From Galerina marginata (taxonomy: Eukaryota; Basidiomycota; Agaricomycetes; Agaricales; Galerinaceae): 64,000 nucleotides of DNA. Shown piece by piece: positions 1 to 12,864 of this stretch. The translations under genes and the position numbers were made by a program. The notes beneath the pieces are model-generated. The model did no database searches, was not told where the DNA came from, and saw nothing but the letters and a program-made list of their open reading frames with translations. The stretch spans positions 930,001-994,000 of the forward strand of contig JAECYW010000008.1 of NCBI GenBank assembly GCA_023014335.1, given 5' to 3'. Positions within the stretch are counted from its first letter, which is position 1. Each line of letters starts with the position of its first letter.

Positions 1-3000
1 TGATGTTATGCCAAACGTCGGTGGTAGTGGAATGAAATGTCGGGGCCCTTTTTTCTGCTCATATTATCTTTGTCTTGAAGGTAAGCACCGATCCTGCGTA
101 CAGGCCGGACTTACATGACAGGCAGGACCAACCAGACCAACCATTGAACCAACCATGAGTCATTCTTCAGTGCCTGTTTATGAGCGATGTCGACGGTCGC
201 TGAATTTTGTTGGAACTTCGTACACTCGACACAGGCAATGATAGCACGCTATTTGCAATAAGAAATGAATAATTTGCAGAAATACTATCGCAATGACGGT
301 AGTGGTACAAATGGTTACCGAAGACTGTCAACTTTTCCAACTGCTTCGCCACATTCCAGACCCTCGTACGGTCCCACATGTTCATGTTGTTGCTGCATTG
401 CTTGCGATAAAGAAGAGATGGAATTGTCGTGTCCATGTCTGTCTGCATCACCATCAGCCCACAGGGCCTTCCACCAATTGACCTCCTCGCGGACATGCTT
501 CTTGTTTCCGAAGTCGAAGGGTCAAGCTGGGAGGTACCAAGGCTCATCTTCTCTGAGTCTGTGATAAGCGATCGAGTCTGCATGGGGTAACACGACAGTG
601 CGGACCAGCTTGCAGTTAAATATGTATAGTCCTGATGGGTGTTTCATTGCAGATGTTCAGGCGAATATCGAGGGTGTGAGACCTGAACAGAGCCGTCTGC
701 TGAATAATTTTCTCGTTACGACAAAGCCAGCAAAGGCTGAGCGGAAATAGTTTTCGCTGTAGGAAATCTGTGCGACACGTTAGACATACCGAACCTTGAT
801 CATGAACGACAAATGAAGCGATTACCTATCAGTTTAACGAAGATTCACGTATGTCCAAGTCCCCAATGGGCATCGTGTATGTAAGATCTCGTCTGTTTTG
901 TTCTTTTGGTCAAAAAGTCCTTCCAGAATTTCGACTGAGCCCATTCAGCATGGCCAGAAATAGGGACATTATCATGTCCATAGGACCATGATCTACTCCA
1001 GCAATATGGCCACTAATCCAAACCGAGCAAAGTATGCGGCAGCGTATGGTCCATGTGGTGTGATTCACGGTGCGGCTAAGAAACGCAATGTACGCACGCA
1101 ACGGAAAGCTGGATCCCAAACCAGCCAAGCAGTAATCTCCGCCGTACTCTAGGCGTTTGGGTGACCGGTTTCTTCGTTGGCGTAGTCCCGAATTTCTGGA
1201 TATGATCCTGGGACGACATTAAATATTTCAATGATAGTAGATTCATGTCCGTGAAAGGCCTTAAATAATCAAAAAGAGTCAATGAGTGGTCCAAACGGCA
1301 AATTCATTTTTCAACAAACCTTTACAGCGGCCTGGGCTGGTGTCCGGAAAAATCGACATCGTTCGTCGATATGGTATGGGCAGACAACGGTGAACTTCGA
1401 TAACGACTCTACATCTTCCTCAGTGTAACACAGGCCAACTTTGACTATGGGCCCTGGGGGATACAGTTTTGTGCGAGGCGTCGTCTCCCTGGAGGTTGAC
1501 TAGCAATCTTCGAAAATAGCATCCATAAACGGTAGAAATGCATTAACTCGTTTGGTCGAGCACAGGACAGGCGGCAGTCCAAGACATATTCGTAGACAAT
1601 ATACTCGAACCTCTTCGCGAGACCAAAAATACCGGGCCCCAGAAACCTACATGTTAGGCTATGACATCCAACATTCGAGACATCGCAGCAACCTCAGCTA
1701 TCAAGCCTACCAAGCAAAGAGAATCAGGACCAGCCATATCAGACAGGTCTGTAGACTTGTGAAGTCGTGTAATTTTCTTCCGGGGCTAGGGTAGCATTTG
1801 GTTTGTGGTGAACGGTAGTACTATAGTGGACGTTTGACGCAGGTTTGACGGAGGTTTATCCGCTCGGATTGGCATGGATAACATCGTCGGACTGTGAATA
1901 TTTGAATATTTATCAGAATTACGCCAAATGAATTCTTGCTTTCGACCTTCACCACGACCACTTTGTGCACACCCCATGTCAAATGATCCATCTATCTTTG
2001 AGTTTTATGTGGTTTCTTTCGGCCTATCCAAAGCTCAAGTGAGAAAAAACTATTAGAGAAGGCCGCGGATAATTGAGAGGAATGTCCATGCAACTCGTTA
2101 TCCTCCTGATTTCCAAGGTATGGATCAATCATTTTCCGTAGAAGCGACTTGGGTGCGTATTTATTGACTCACTTCCTGCCTTCCAGTGCATTGACCACGG
2201 GTCCAACCTTTTTCCTGTTCGTAGTTATCTGAACAATGACGCAAATGCAAGCTGTTGTGCTTCGGAAGGACCTCATACGCCAACCTTATGCGCATATGCT
2301 GACCAGTAACATGGGGTTCATCATGGCATGATTGCGTCTGCAAATTGACCATCACAGTTTCGAGCTTCCCATTAACCTGAAAGCACGGATATTGCGAACA
2401 TCAGGTCATGTGTTCAATTGTCTTTTCGAGGTCCAAAATTAGCGGCCCACTGCCCGAGGGTCGAACTCGGTCGAAGTGGCTGAAAACTCCTTATCCATTC
2501 CCAAAGAAAGAAATGTAGCAACGTGTTCGCCGCCTCGAGACCCTACGGAAATAGGCAAGCTTTTATCCGTACAAATTTTCAACTATCTCCGAGTGAATTG
2601 ATCTATTGATTCGCAGTGCAATTCATTTCTAGCTTAGGGTTCGGTCGAATGCTCAAGTGCTCATGACCACGAAGCTACTGTCGGACACCCAGAGTTCTCT
2701 AGATTGGCAAAAAGGCGACGTCACTTGTGATAAAAGCTAAAAGCACTCTCCTCCAGTGCGCCAGTGGAGACCAGAATCACCGGGTTAGACTCGGCTGATT
2801 CGGTGGATTATCTCACATTTCACGCGACCCAAGTCCTATCTTAGAAGGCGTACCAAAGTAGGTCAGCACCCTGCCTTTCTTTGCCTGGAAGTTTTCTTCA
2901 CTGATATTTGGTTTTTCCTAGTCTTCCTGTCTCCTTCTCTGCTCTGCATACATGCGACGTCCAAGCATCGTTTGACCAGGTGACTACAAACCTTCGACCA

Positions 3001-3248
3001 GAACTGCTTCCATGTTGCAATCCATACCGACGCTGAACAAGCAATCATGTCTTTTAGTCGATCCCTGACTTGACCTTGGGACCAACGGACTCGGATACGC
3101 GTACCTCTGTCGGGTTTCCTTTCCGACTTGTCTTGCGCCATCATGTGCAATTGCGTCTTCCATCCTGCCGTTTCAGCATTCGGCAAATGACCAGGAGAAA
3201 TATCTATAAAGCCGCGATTCCGTCCTATCGAGTGCATCATCGACCACG
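1..3248. other. Gene-poor left end
   Basis: I see no chain of exons that joins into a credible protein here on either strand. Only short unlinked open frames occur (the longest about 135 codons), with no recognisable motif and no splice-compatible partner. The last 50 bases are the promoter of the glucanase gene that follows. Confidence 0.5.
3205..3210 (+). promoter_or_regulatory. TATA box of the GH55 gene
   Basis: TATAAA lies 39 nt upstream of the ATG at 3249. That distance suits a TATA element with a very short 5' leader. This is inference from motif and position only. Confidence 0.45.
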
Positions 3249-6200
3249 ATGTTTTCATTACCCTCAATTAGCAGGGCGATAGTCGGCCTTGCTCTTGCTA
3301 GCCTGGTTTCTGGTCTTGGGACGTCATGCACAGCCCCACTAGGAGCTGGAACGTCTGGGGCCAATGATCCTTTCTGGTTGGAAACTATCAAGCACCAAGG
3401 AAAGTCGGCCTTCAATGCTAATCCCAGCACCTACACTGTATTTCGAAACGTGAAGGTATGCAACCCGTTTGTCCATGGGTAGACATATTTTAACCTGTTT
3501 TCTAGAGTTACGGTGCGGTCGGCGATGGAGTCACCGACGATACTGCAGCGATCAAGTAAGCTAATTAGATTACATGAAATGAGGACTTGCAAGTAACATA
3601 TATCTTCTAGTGCGGCAATCACTGCTCAAGGTCGATGCGGTGGAGGAAGTTGTCATTCATCAACGTACGTTTTGAAAAGCACATTGGTTCTATTTATCAG
3701 TTGGTTGATGATGGGAATTTCTATCAGCGTTACCCCCGCCGTTGTGTATTTCCCCAAAGGGTGCGTACAATGGTTCTCTAAGTAAAGTCTTCCCTCATTC
3801 CCGACGTAGGACTTACCTCGTTTCCTCCCCGATTATCCCTTACTACTATACCCAACTTATCGGAGACGCCAAAAAGCCGCCGACCCTGCTCGCATCTGCT
3901 TCATTCAGCGGGATGGCCGTGATCGGTAAATACTCCGCCGCAGCATGCATGTAGATCTTATTGAAATGAATATTCACTCACAGATGCCGATCCATACATC
4001 CCTGGCGGAGGAGGCGCCCAGTATTATACCAATCAAAATAATTTGCAAGTACACTGGTTCTTCATTGGTGATTTGTTAGCTGATGGATTTTGGTTAGCTT
4101 CCGGTCGGTTAGAAACTTCGTCATCGATGTTACACGGTAGGCTTTCTCTTCAGCACTCTGTCAAGGAAGTTCTTAATCCTTTTCACCCAGCGTTGCTGCG
4201 ACGAATTCACAAGGAACAGGACTTCATTGGCAGGTGGCGCAAGCCACGTCTCTGATAAACATCGTTGTTCAAATGTCCACTGCCTCAAACACGGCGCATC
4301 AAGGTACGTACGACATCCCTTACAATAGCTCTGTGCGCTGAAGGCAAGAATGCCAGGAATCTGGATGGAAAATGGAAGGTAATGTTGCTTATGACGTTCT
4401 GAATTTTGTTCAACAAATTTACTTATCATTTTGTCCATAGTGGTGGCTTCATGGGTGACCTTGTGTTTAATGGAGGTAAGTCGAGAGAGTTTTTGTGGGT
4501 TTTTCTTTTGACTGACTTGTCGTCCTTCCTTGCAGGCAAATTCGGCATATGGGGCGGAAATCAACAGTAAGCCTGAGGAAAACTTCCTCGTTGCCCCATG
4601 CTAAAAATTCTCCAGATTTACAGTTAGAAATGTCACTGTTAACAACGCGCAAACCGGTGTCTATAGTTCCTGGAACTGGGGTGAGTCCTTTGGCTTAGAA
4701 GTTATAAACTGTTTTCATGGGTCATCTAGGCTGGACCTACCAGGGAATAACGTTTAACAACTGCCAGGTAGGATTATATCTTCATCGTGATTTTTCCATT
4801 TCTAATGCTGCTGCAGGTTGGGTTTGATATCGCGACAGGAGGGTTAACCACAGGTACCCAGGTCCGTGTTTCCCATAGTGAAATCGATATCATGTATTCA
4901 CGAACGATTTGCTTCTACTATCAGACCACCGGCGCTCAAGCTATAATCGACGCTGTGGCCACCAACACACCCATTTTCCTTCGAACTTCCCAGCCGAGCA
5001 ACGGAAAATTGGGAGGTTCACTTGTATTGAATAACGTGAAATTGAACAATGTCCCTGTCGCTGTCGGCGTCGTCGGTGGAGCTGTTGTTCTCAACGGAGG
5101 CACGACCACGATCGCGTCTTGGGGACAAGGAAACGTCTTCCGAGGAACGAGTCCGAATGCCGTATTTACCCAAGGAAACATTCCTGCCCCCAATAAACCT
5201 TCGGTCCTCCTGGATAGCGCAGGCCGAATTGTCAGCAAAACTCACCCGCAATACGCCGCTTATGCTGTTAGCCAGTTCGTCAGCGTGAAAGACAATGGTG
5301 CTAAAGGAGACGGCGTCACTGACGACACTGCTGCTCTGACCAGCATCTTCAACAAGGTTCGCCACAAGCCGTTTTCTTGATAATTTACTCGATGCTCAGC
5401 GTTCATTACGACAGTTTGCTGGATGCAAGATCATTTTCTTCGATGCTGGAACTTACGTGGTTTCGAACACTGTCACCATTCCTGCTGGCACCCAGATGGT
5501 CGGCGAAGCGTGGACTGTTCTCGCTGGAAAGGGTTCAGCATTCCAAGACCAGAATAACCCTAAACCCGTTTTCCAAGCTGGCGCCGCGGGATCGCAAGGT
5601 ATCTTAGAAATCACCGACATTCTATTCACGACTATTGGACCTAGTACGTGACAACCTCCCACAGCCAGCTTTAAACTTACAAGTTCTTCTTATACAGCTG
5701 CTGGCGCAATTATTCTGGAATGGAACGTTAAACAACCGTCTGGCGTACAAGCAGGCGCTGGAATGTGGGATTCCCACATCAGGTATTTTTTTTTGAAAGT
5801 CATCCAGTTTGGGCGCTCGCCGATGCTCCTTTTTCAGAACGGCTGGAGCTACAGGAACGAACCTGGAAGGGAACAAATGCCCTTCGAGTGGCTCTGGAGG
5901 ATTTACCAACTGTTTTGGATCATTTTTAGACCTGCATCTTACTTCTCAGTCGACTGCTTATCTCGAGGTTAGTCAGAGTGACTTTTTTTCCAACAACAAA
6001 ATCGATTAATATGCTCTCGAATAATAGGGTACTTGGGTGTGGGTGGCTGATCATGATCTTGATCTGGCTGGCGAAGGGCAACTCTCAGTCTATTCAGGAC
6101 GCGGTATACTGTCGGAATCTCAGGGCCCGGTATGGTTGATTGGGACATGTAAGTTCGTCACTTTATTTGATTTTTCTCCTGCTAACGACTTCACTTTGTT

Positions 6201-6837
6201 TTTCAGCATGTATGACTTCCTGTCCAGTATTCCTGAGTATGCTCAATTGACGCGTACTTTTGCAGCTGAGCACCACGTCATATATCAATACAGTCTTGTC
6301 CACGCCGCCAACCATTACATGGGATTGATACAAACCGAATCCGTCAGTACTACTCAACTGATTTCTTTCTTCTTGCTGATGGAAAGTCGGTCATCTAGCC
6401 CTATTTCCAACCTAATCCGGTTTCTCCTTCACCATTTACCATCAGTTCTACGTTTAAGGACCCTACACCGTACTCTAGCAACCCATCCGCATGGGCGCTT
6501 TCAATCAACAGTTCACAAAATATCCTCGTATTTGGTGCCGGTCTATACAGCTTCTTCATTGTGAGCAGGAATATTTCCTTGTCGCATAGGAGCTATCCTG
6601 AACCAAATATACTCACTTAAAATGCAGAACTTTGCACAGGCATGCGTCAACGGCGGAGCCAACAACTGCCAGTCACAAATCGCGAATATCGACACGGCAT
6701 CGACTGGGGTGAACATTTATAGTCTGTCCACTGTGGCAACGACTTTCCAAGTAAGTGTCAACGGTGCTGGCGTTGTCAACCAAGCCGGCAACATAAATGG
6801 GTTCGCATCGACTGTTACGAGTTGGAGTCAGAGTTGA
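3249..6837 (+). CDS. Glycoside hydrolase family 55 exo-beta-1,3-glucanase, secreted
   Basis: Predicted to release glucose or short units from beta-1,3-glucan outside the cell, for wall turnover or substrate use. I join 22 exons: 3249-3455, 3506-3555, 3611-3664, 3728-3760, 3810-3925, 3984-4044, 4098-4136, 4191-4303, 4357-4378, 4441-4475, 4536-4566, 4616-4680, 4730-4767, 4817-4861, 4925-5356, 5415-5643, 5698-5782, 5838-5967, 6028-6148, 6266-6342, 6399-6560, 6628-6837. The product is 784 residues, the usual GH55 length. A signal peptide is visible (residues 1-22). Two pectate-lyase-like beta-helix halves each open with a GDGVTDDT motif (about 75-82 and 431-438), the tandem arrangement typical of GH55. 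The intron at 4045-4097 must use a GC donor (GCAAGT) to keep frame. The 117-nt intron 6149-6265 could hide a small extra exon. The family call is firm; exact substrate is inferred. Confidence 0.93.
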
Positions 6838-6969
6838 GAAATGTAAACGTGAACTGAGGATCATATGTATTAGTACTCCTTTGGTCTTGGCATAAATATT
6901 ACCCAATTTCTTTTTTTCTAGCAGTGGGCGTCGTGTCTTCTCAAGGACCCAATGGGGGCAATTACCAGC

Positions 6970-7051
6970 GTTGGTATCGATTAGGGGTTAAATCACTTCG
7001 TTGTGGTACTAACGTTCCGAAGAGCCGCTGGTTCGATTCCAGCTACCGACA
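6970..7051 (+). tRNA. tRNA-His (anticodon GTG) with a 10-nt intron
   Basis: The acceptor stem pairs GTTGGTA (6970-6976) with TACCGAC (7044-7050), with one U-G pair. The D stem is GATT/AATC. The anticodon stem is CTTCG/CGAAG (6996-7000 and 7018-7022). The T arm is GCTGG-TTCGATT-CCAGC. The anticodon GTG is at 7003-7005. Between position 37 and 38 sits a 10-nt intron (7007-7016, TACTAACGTT), the canonical site for nuclear tRNA introns. The B box GGTTCGATTCC is at 7030-7040. Base 7051 (A) is the discriminator. Length after splicing is 72 nt. Confidence 0.95.
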
Positions 7052-7057
7052 GCTATA

Positions 7058-7063
7058 TTTTTT
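7058..7063 (+). terminator. RNA polymerase III terminator of tRNA-His
   Basis: A run of six T residues starts 7 nt after the tRNA 3' end, the usual Pol III stop signal. Confidence 0.8.
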
Positions 7064-7172
7064 CCCTTTTTTCCTTTTGAAGATCGCTTTTTTACAGCTT
7101 CACTGGACCTCCAGTATAGAATGATAGTCCCCATTTACAAGTACTAATACAACATTAAAGTAACCAAGATAT

Positions 7173-10100
7173 CTAGATATGAAGTTCATGATGTCCTCCG
7201 GAGTGCAGCAAGTGTTGTTCAAGTTCCTAGAAAAATCGTTCACATAAAGACAGGTTAGAAAGGAATATCGAGAGGCTCACCGAAATAGTTGAGAAGACCT
7301 CACGACAATCACCAGTCTCGGGGTCGTCATGCGATCTCCATTGACACCGGTAGACAAATTCATGCCCATTACTTGCATCGGCGCTTTCATCGTGGGGGCC
7401 AGCCCTGCCGATTCTATCCAGTTTGATGTTGGCTTCATTTAGCTCGACAGTCAACCTCGCTGTCACTCTCTTCCATTGCTCCAGCTCCTGGTCGGACGCC
7501 TGCAGGGCCTCCGTTTTTGTTTTCAACTCTTCCTCCATTTCATCTAACTGCTCCTGCTGCCCTTCGAGTGCACCTTCTTGACGATAACAACGCGCTCGGA
7601 GCTCGGGGGCTTCCGCCGCGTTCCGCCTCAGTTCGTCGCCATTCGACCGTCGGTCCTTCTCGATAAGGAATTCCGCCATCTTACGCCATGCCTTGAGGTC
7701 CTCATCGAGGGTCTTGATCCGCTGCTCGAACGTAGCCTTGATAAGAGCTACGCCGGCTTGTGCCTGACCCTCAGCTACCTGGACTTGCTTCTCGAGCTCT
7801 CGGTTCTCGTCACGGACAGAGGTTACATAGCCAGATGCCTGGCTGTATTGTTCGCGGAAGAAATCCCGATCCTTCTCGGCTTCCATCTTGCCCTTTCTAG
7901 CCGCCTCTGTCTGGGCAACGAACTGGGCTTGCTCCATCTGCCACTCCGACTTTTCAGCAAGATGCTGAAGGTGTTGTGCTTCCAGGTTTGCGAGGCGTTT
8001 CATGGCTTCCTCATCCTTGCCCGACTCTAGTTGAGTTAAGTGGACGAGCTGTGGTTGGAGTGCGAGCACTTCGTGCTGTAGTCCTTCGTTCTTGGCGCGT
8101 TCGGATGCGAGTTGAGCATTAAGTCTTGCGATTTCCTCGGATTTAGAGTTGAGAAGGTCAAGAGCGGCGTTGAGCTGGAGCTGAGTGATGTTATCGTTCT
8201 GGTGTTATTATTTCAGAATCAATTTGGGGAACTTCATTAATAAATGCAAGAAAAGACGACTTACAGGTGCTAAGGATGATTGCCTAGAAGATCCTCCTTT
8301 ACTCTTAGTTGTTGCAAGAGGCTCGGACTTTTTCTCTTTCGCGTTGCTCCTGTGACTACCAGCAACAGAAGGTGTGTTCGATCTTGATCTCAACCTTGAG
8401 CGGATAGGCAGGTCTGGAGGTGATTCTTCATCCGGTGAATAGGGTCGAGCGGAAGCGGCTCGACTGGCACCCTCTATGACAATCTAGACACAAAGCAGGG
8501 TGCTCATTAACGAAAGCTCCACTGGGAGTAGTTGGTATGTACACACCGTTGGAATATCCAGGTCCCCCATGGGATAGTCGAGATCGAGATCCGGAATCGA
8601 ACCCTCCATTTCTTTGCCCATGCCCAAACCCTTATCCAGTGGTGCTTGAAGAGCAGGTGCCGGAACTGGAATTTCATTCTGACCCTCTGCAGGCCCTAGA
8701 TCCCATCCGTTTCGTAGATCGACGTCGTTCATCCGTCTTTGTTGCTGTTGGACGGCCTGAAGCTCCATCATGAGGTCCTGGGTGGACTCTTCCTCCTCCT
8801 GCCGCACCAGCACGGGATGCCGCACAATCTGAGGACTGTCAAGGTCGGTACCGTCATCGTCCTGGTCCTGGCCTTCGGGGTCGCCTACACCACCGCTAAG
8901 ATCAACATAGGCATGCTCCATTTCTTGAACCACCAAACTTTCCACCTCCGGTGCAGTCCGTGGTCCCGATGTCGGAGGAGCAACGTCTGTTGAGGCGTTT
9001 TGTGTCTCCTCGTCGCCTTCAGCTTCTTTTTGCTCTTCGACTCTGCCAAGACCTGGTTGAGCTGAGCCATTGCCCCTAGCTGAGCCGTCGCTGGCGTGGC
9101 TGGTAGCAGTGCCACTCCGACTCCTAGTAGTGCGTGTAGCTCGTATGTCCGCGATCGTCCGCTTCGTCCTCGGCGGCGAGCTGCCCAGACGGCCCTCATT
9201 CATCTCCCTCCGCTTCTTCGCAGCTTCTGCGATCTCCTGGCCACGTTTGACGACGTCCAGTTCCGCGATAGTCATAGCAGTCTCAAGCTGCGTGGGCTTT
9301 TGTTTGTCCTTAGCAAGCAAGATTTTCTTGATCTTCGCCTTGCCCTTCTCAGGAGAGTCGAATTGCTCAATTGAACTCATCGGCGCGTCCTCCTCATCAT
9401 CGTTATCGTTCTCAATATGAGAACGAGAGTTCCGCCGCTGACGGTCTGAATCTACCTCAATATTCTCAGGCAGAGAGGACTCTGGCTCGGCTATGGCCGA
9501 TAAATGTGGATGGAAAGTCGACGGCGAGAGCATGGGTATAGGATGCAGCACTTTATCTCTTCCAGACTCAATGACGGACGAGGTCCGGGACAAAGGTGTC
9601 CTCGGCTTCATCCTTGAGCGGAGTGAATTTTTGGCTCCAGGTGTCTGCGGTCGCGATGGATATGATGGCAGCACTGTAGGCGCTGTCGGAAGATCGAGGT
9701 CCTGCGATCGCAGCTGTGGTTGCGATTGTGAATCTGGCTCTGGATCCGTTTCGGGTACGATGTCGGTGTTGTATGAGCTGGGAGGGGGTTTCGGGCTGAG
9801 CTGTTGTTGCAGTTGTTGATGTGCTGGTTTGGCGATAGAGGCACTCGCCGTCGTGGTTGTAGAAGACGTAGACCTTGGTTTTGATATTGACTTCGACTTA
9901 GAGAACTCCGAGTCTGATTTACGGTCGTCCTTGTGCTTTGATTTCGAGGTCTTGGAAGTGGAATGAGTCGAACGCACTTCGGCATCCGCTGCTGGTACAT
10001 CTTCTCCTTCCTCTGTTGCTGCGTCAGAGGTGTATTCGAGGCCAGAGCCAATGATGAGCGCAGATGAGGCGTTCGGTCTGAACATTGGCTTTTTCCTCTT

Positions 10101-12281
10101 CGGCTTTGGCGGCTCCTTCTCTTTCTCCTTCTTTTGTTCCACTTCGACTTCTGACTCAGTCTCAGCGGGCTTGGAATTGCCAGGCTTTGGCGCAGAGGCC
10201 TGACGTTCTTGTTGAGGAATGTCCGTCTCCACCTGTTGTCCTGTCGCCCGAGCCGCGTTCAAAGCCTCAAGGTCATTATCAAACTCCTGCAACCGCTTCA
10301 GAGCAGCAGGCGAAAGCGCCCGCTCAGGTTCAGGCTCAAGTTCAGGCTCAGGCGGGTACTGCAGCTCGCCGTCCACTTCACCTTCATTATAGTCTCCTCC
10401 CTGGTCAACAACCAAAGGAGGCACCCCGCCATCCCAGAACACAGAGCGCTCCTCCGTCGGAGCACGGTGTCGTGTATCAGCACCAGGAGGAGCAGACGCA
10501 GACGCAGCAGGCCACTCCAGGGGCGGAGGACCTCCATCGTCGCTGTCCGAAGCCGAAGACGACGACGAGTCGGCGACTGCCCTACTTCGGGTACGGCTTT
10601 GGGTTTGACGAGACTCCGGAGGAGGTTCCTTGATAGTTGGTTTCGCGGTGAGTATTTCTGCGTTGTTTTCGTCGTCTCTCACGACAGACGCGGATTTAGA
10701 TTTAGACTTGACGCTGGACTCTGGTTTCCCGTTGGCGGTGGTGGAAGGACCAGCCGCAGAGATTTTCGCAGTACCAGAGCCCACGGTAGCCACAGAGCTC
10801 TCCTTGGAAATGGGCTGAGAGTTGGCCATTGAACGTCTTTTCGGTGGTCCGACCTTGAGTGGTGGTGAATGTGGACGCGGAGAGGAGGGCGGAGCGATGA
10901 TGCTTGTCGGAGGGTTCGGGTTAAGTTTTGGCTTTGGTTTTAGGGAAGCTTCCGTTCCGGTTGTTGTCGACGTTGCTGGCAATTTGGTGGTAGCTGCCTT
11001 GCCGGTATTCGTACTTTTGGATTTCCCGTTGGTTTTCTTTACTGTCGTCTCCAGGCTGGGTTTAGTTTTGCTGGCCTTCGTAGATTTGGTTCTGGTAGTG
11101 GGAGGCCGTGGTACGACAATCACGTCCTCGACTTCGAGTTGGTCTACCTCTGATTCGCGTTCGCTCTCAGACACTTCAACTGCGCGTCCTTTGCCCTTGT
11201 CCGGTTTCGGTGGAACATCGACCTCCATTCCTCCCGCCGGTGCATCATAGTCGTCATAATACGGGCCATCCTCCTCAAAATGGTCCACTGGGGGTGGGCT
11301 GTGCATGCCCTCGGAAAGCGCGTCTTCCACAGTGCGCTCTTCCTCCTCTTCCTGGAGGAAAAGGCTTTGGACGTGACCCTGGGGTGGGAGAATATCATAG
11401 TCCTCCTCTTCTGCTTCTGGCTCGGGCTTGACGACTTCCACCTCGATCTTTCTCTTCTTCTTCGGATGGCCTGAAGCGAGTTTGGGAGTAGGGTCTCGAA
11501 CATTGACGTCCACAGGACCAACACCTGTGCCGCTGTTCGCAGACGTGTGTGCACTCTCGGTTTCTGCCAGTTTACGCTTCTTGCCTTTCGCGTTAGTAGG
11601 TGCAGCCTCAACTTCCGATTCCAATTCGTCTTCTTCGATAATGTGCGTGGTGGCATTGGAAACGCGTTTAGATTTCGGTTTCGGTTTCGTCCGGTTGGTG
11701 GTGGGTGTGATCGTCGACGTTGAACGCCCAGTCGCGGCACTCGACTGAGCGCGTTTTGCTGTCGTGGCATCGTCAGCCTTAATCGTGGATGTTGATCGGC
11801 GCGAGTTTTGCAGCTGCGATTTGGACGTCGAGGCTTTGGATATGGCTACGGTCGCGGTGGATACACGCGCCGGTTTCCTGGACGCTGTAGATTCACGTCC
11901 GCGTTTCGAGGTCGTCGCTAGAGATTAAACACTTTTGTCAGCACAAAGTGTAAGAAGTTGACTATAAAAAATCCATAGAAAATAAGATAAAATGAATAGA
12001 ACCAAGAGCATACATTTTCGCCTTTCTTTCTCCTTTTTCTTCCGCTTCCACTCAACTACAAGGTCGTCTGTGCAATCCTTCTTCGGAACCCAGCTCAGAG
12101 GCCACGGCTTCCCCGTACTTGGGTCGATGCCTTTCCATCGTACTTTATACTGGTCACCCTTCTCCGAGGTAATCTCTATGACTTCCCATAGCGTTTCGTC
12201 GTCGTCTTCATGTGGTTCGAAATGCTGGGACTGAGACGAGACAGAACCAACAGATTCGGCATCTGAGTCGCTGGTAGCCAT
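7173..12281 (-). CDS. Chromodomain protein with long disordered middle and C-terminal coiled coil
   Basis: Probable nuclear chromatin-binding protein, 1609 residues. Exons (minus): 12281-12014, 11917-8547, 8483-8265, 8198-7281, 7226-7173. The first exon carries a chromodomain (about residues 31-79: LWEVIEI, YKVRWKG, then a W-x-P-x-x-C stretch and LVVEWK), the fold that reads methylated histone tails. Exon 2 is an acidic/basic, Ser-Pro-Lys-rich low-complexity region of about 1100 residues with basic patches that look like nuclear localisation signals. Exon 4 is a heptad-rich, Glu/Gln/Lys-rich coiled coil of roughly 250 residues, so the protein probably oligomerises. An in-frame ATG 39 nt upstream (12320) could add 13 residues; I prefer 12281, which starts MATSDSD. 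The last 17-residue exon is the least certain. No catalytic domain is visible, and the exact role is unknown. Confidence 0.85.
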
Positions 12282-12864
12282 TGGAACCTCTCGAGTGGTC
12301 CCACAAAAGTTCCTGAGCAACTATCTCGGTAAGTAACTTTGAAATTTCGCATATTGCCTTCTGGAATACCTGGAATCGCCCTCGGGGCCAGAGGAAAGTA
12401 GAAGTTGAGTTCAGAGAGAATTCCAAGCCGCAATTGTTGAATGGGAAACATGTGTGATAATTAGGTAATCAATGTTTTGTCACTGTGTGGTCCATTGTTT
12501 ATGTAATGTGCTCCAATATCCTCATTTGAGCTTCCAACTTGCCTTGCTCTTCGACCACTTTCTTATACTCGGCAGAACCTCAGAATTATTCGATTTCGTC
12601 TCTGGTAGACCTAGGCTGTGGCTCTAAATTTTCACCCGGAACTGGTGCTCCAGGGAATTTGACTGCAATCTTTACAACCTTGACGACACCAACAACAGAC
12701 ATTGCACCTGGCTTCGTCCAAATTACCAGCTCTCGCAAGACCCACCGAAGATTTGGGCCCATATTCCTACGTGTACTCCTTGCAGCAGCCTTCTTGGGAT
12801 TTTGGCCAAAGCGTGCCGATTTCGGTCTAACTATTTCACTGTGGAGTTCGCTGTATCTCAAAAG
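12282..12864. other. Divergent intergenic promoter region
   Basis: This stretch separates the chromodomain gene (-) from the Kre9-like gene (+). It must hold both promoters. I see no RNA gene or repeat in it. In-frame ATGs exist within it for each neighbour (12320 and 12802), so either leader may be shorter. Confidence 0.45.

Noticed and set aside
167..583. 138-codon minus-strand open frame at the left end
   Set aside because: No recognisable domain, no partner exons, and overlapping open frames on the other strand of similar length.
7007..7016. TACTAAC inside the tRNA intron as a spliceosomal branch point
   Set aside because: The position between tRNA bases 37 and 38 fixes it as a tRNA endonuclease-type intron; the motif is coincidental.
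10085..11770. Long open frames antisense or alternate to the chromodomain exon (for example 10085-10633, 11144-11770, 9070-9420)
   Set aside because: They are shadows of biased Ser/Pro/Arg codon composition in exon 2. No motifs and no supporting splice structure.
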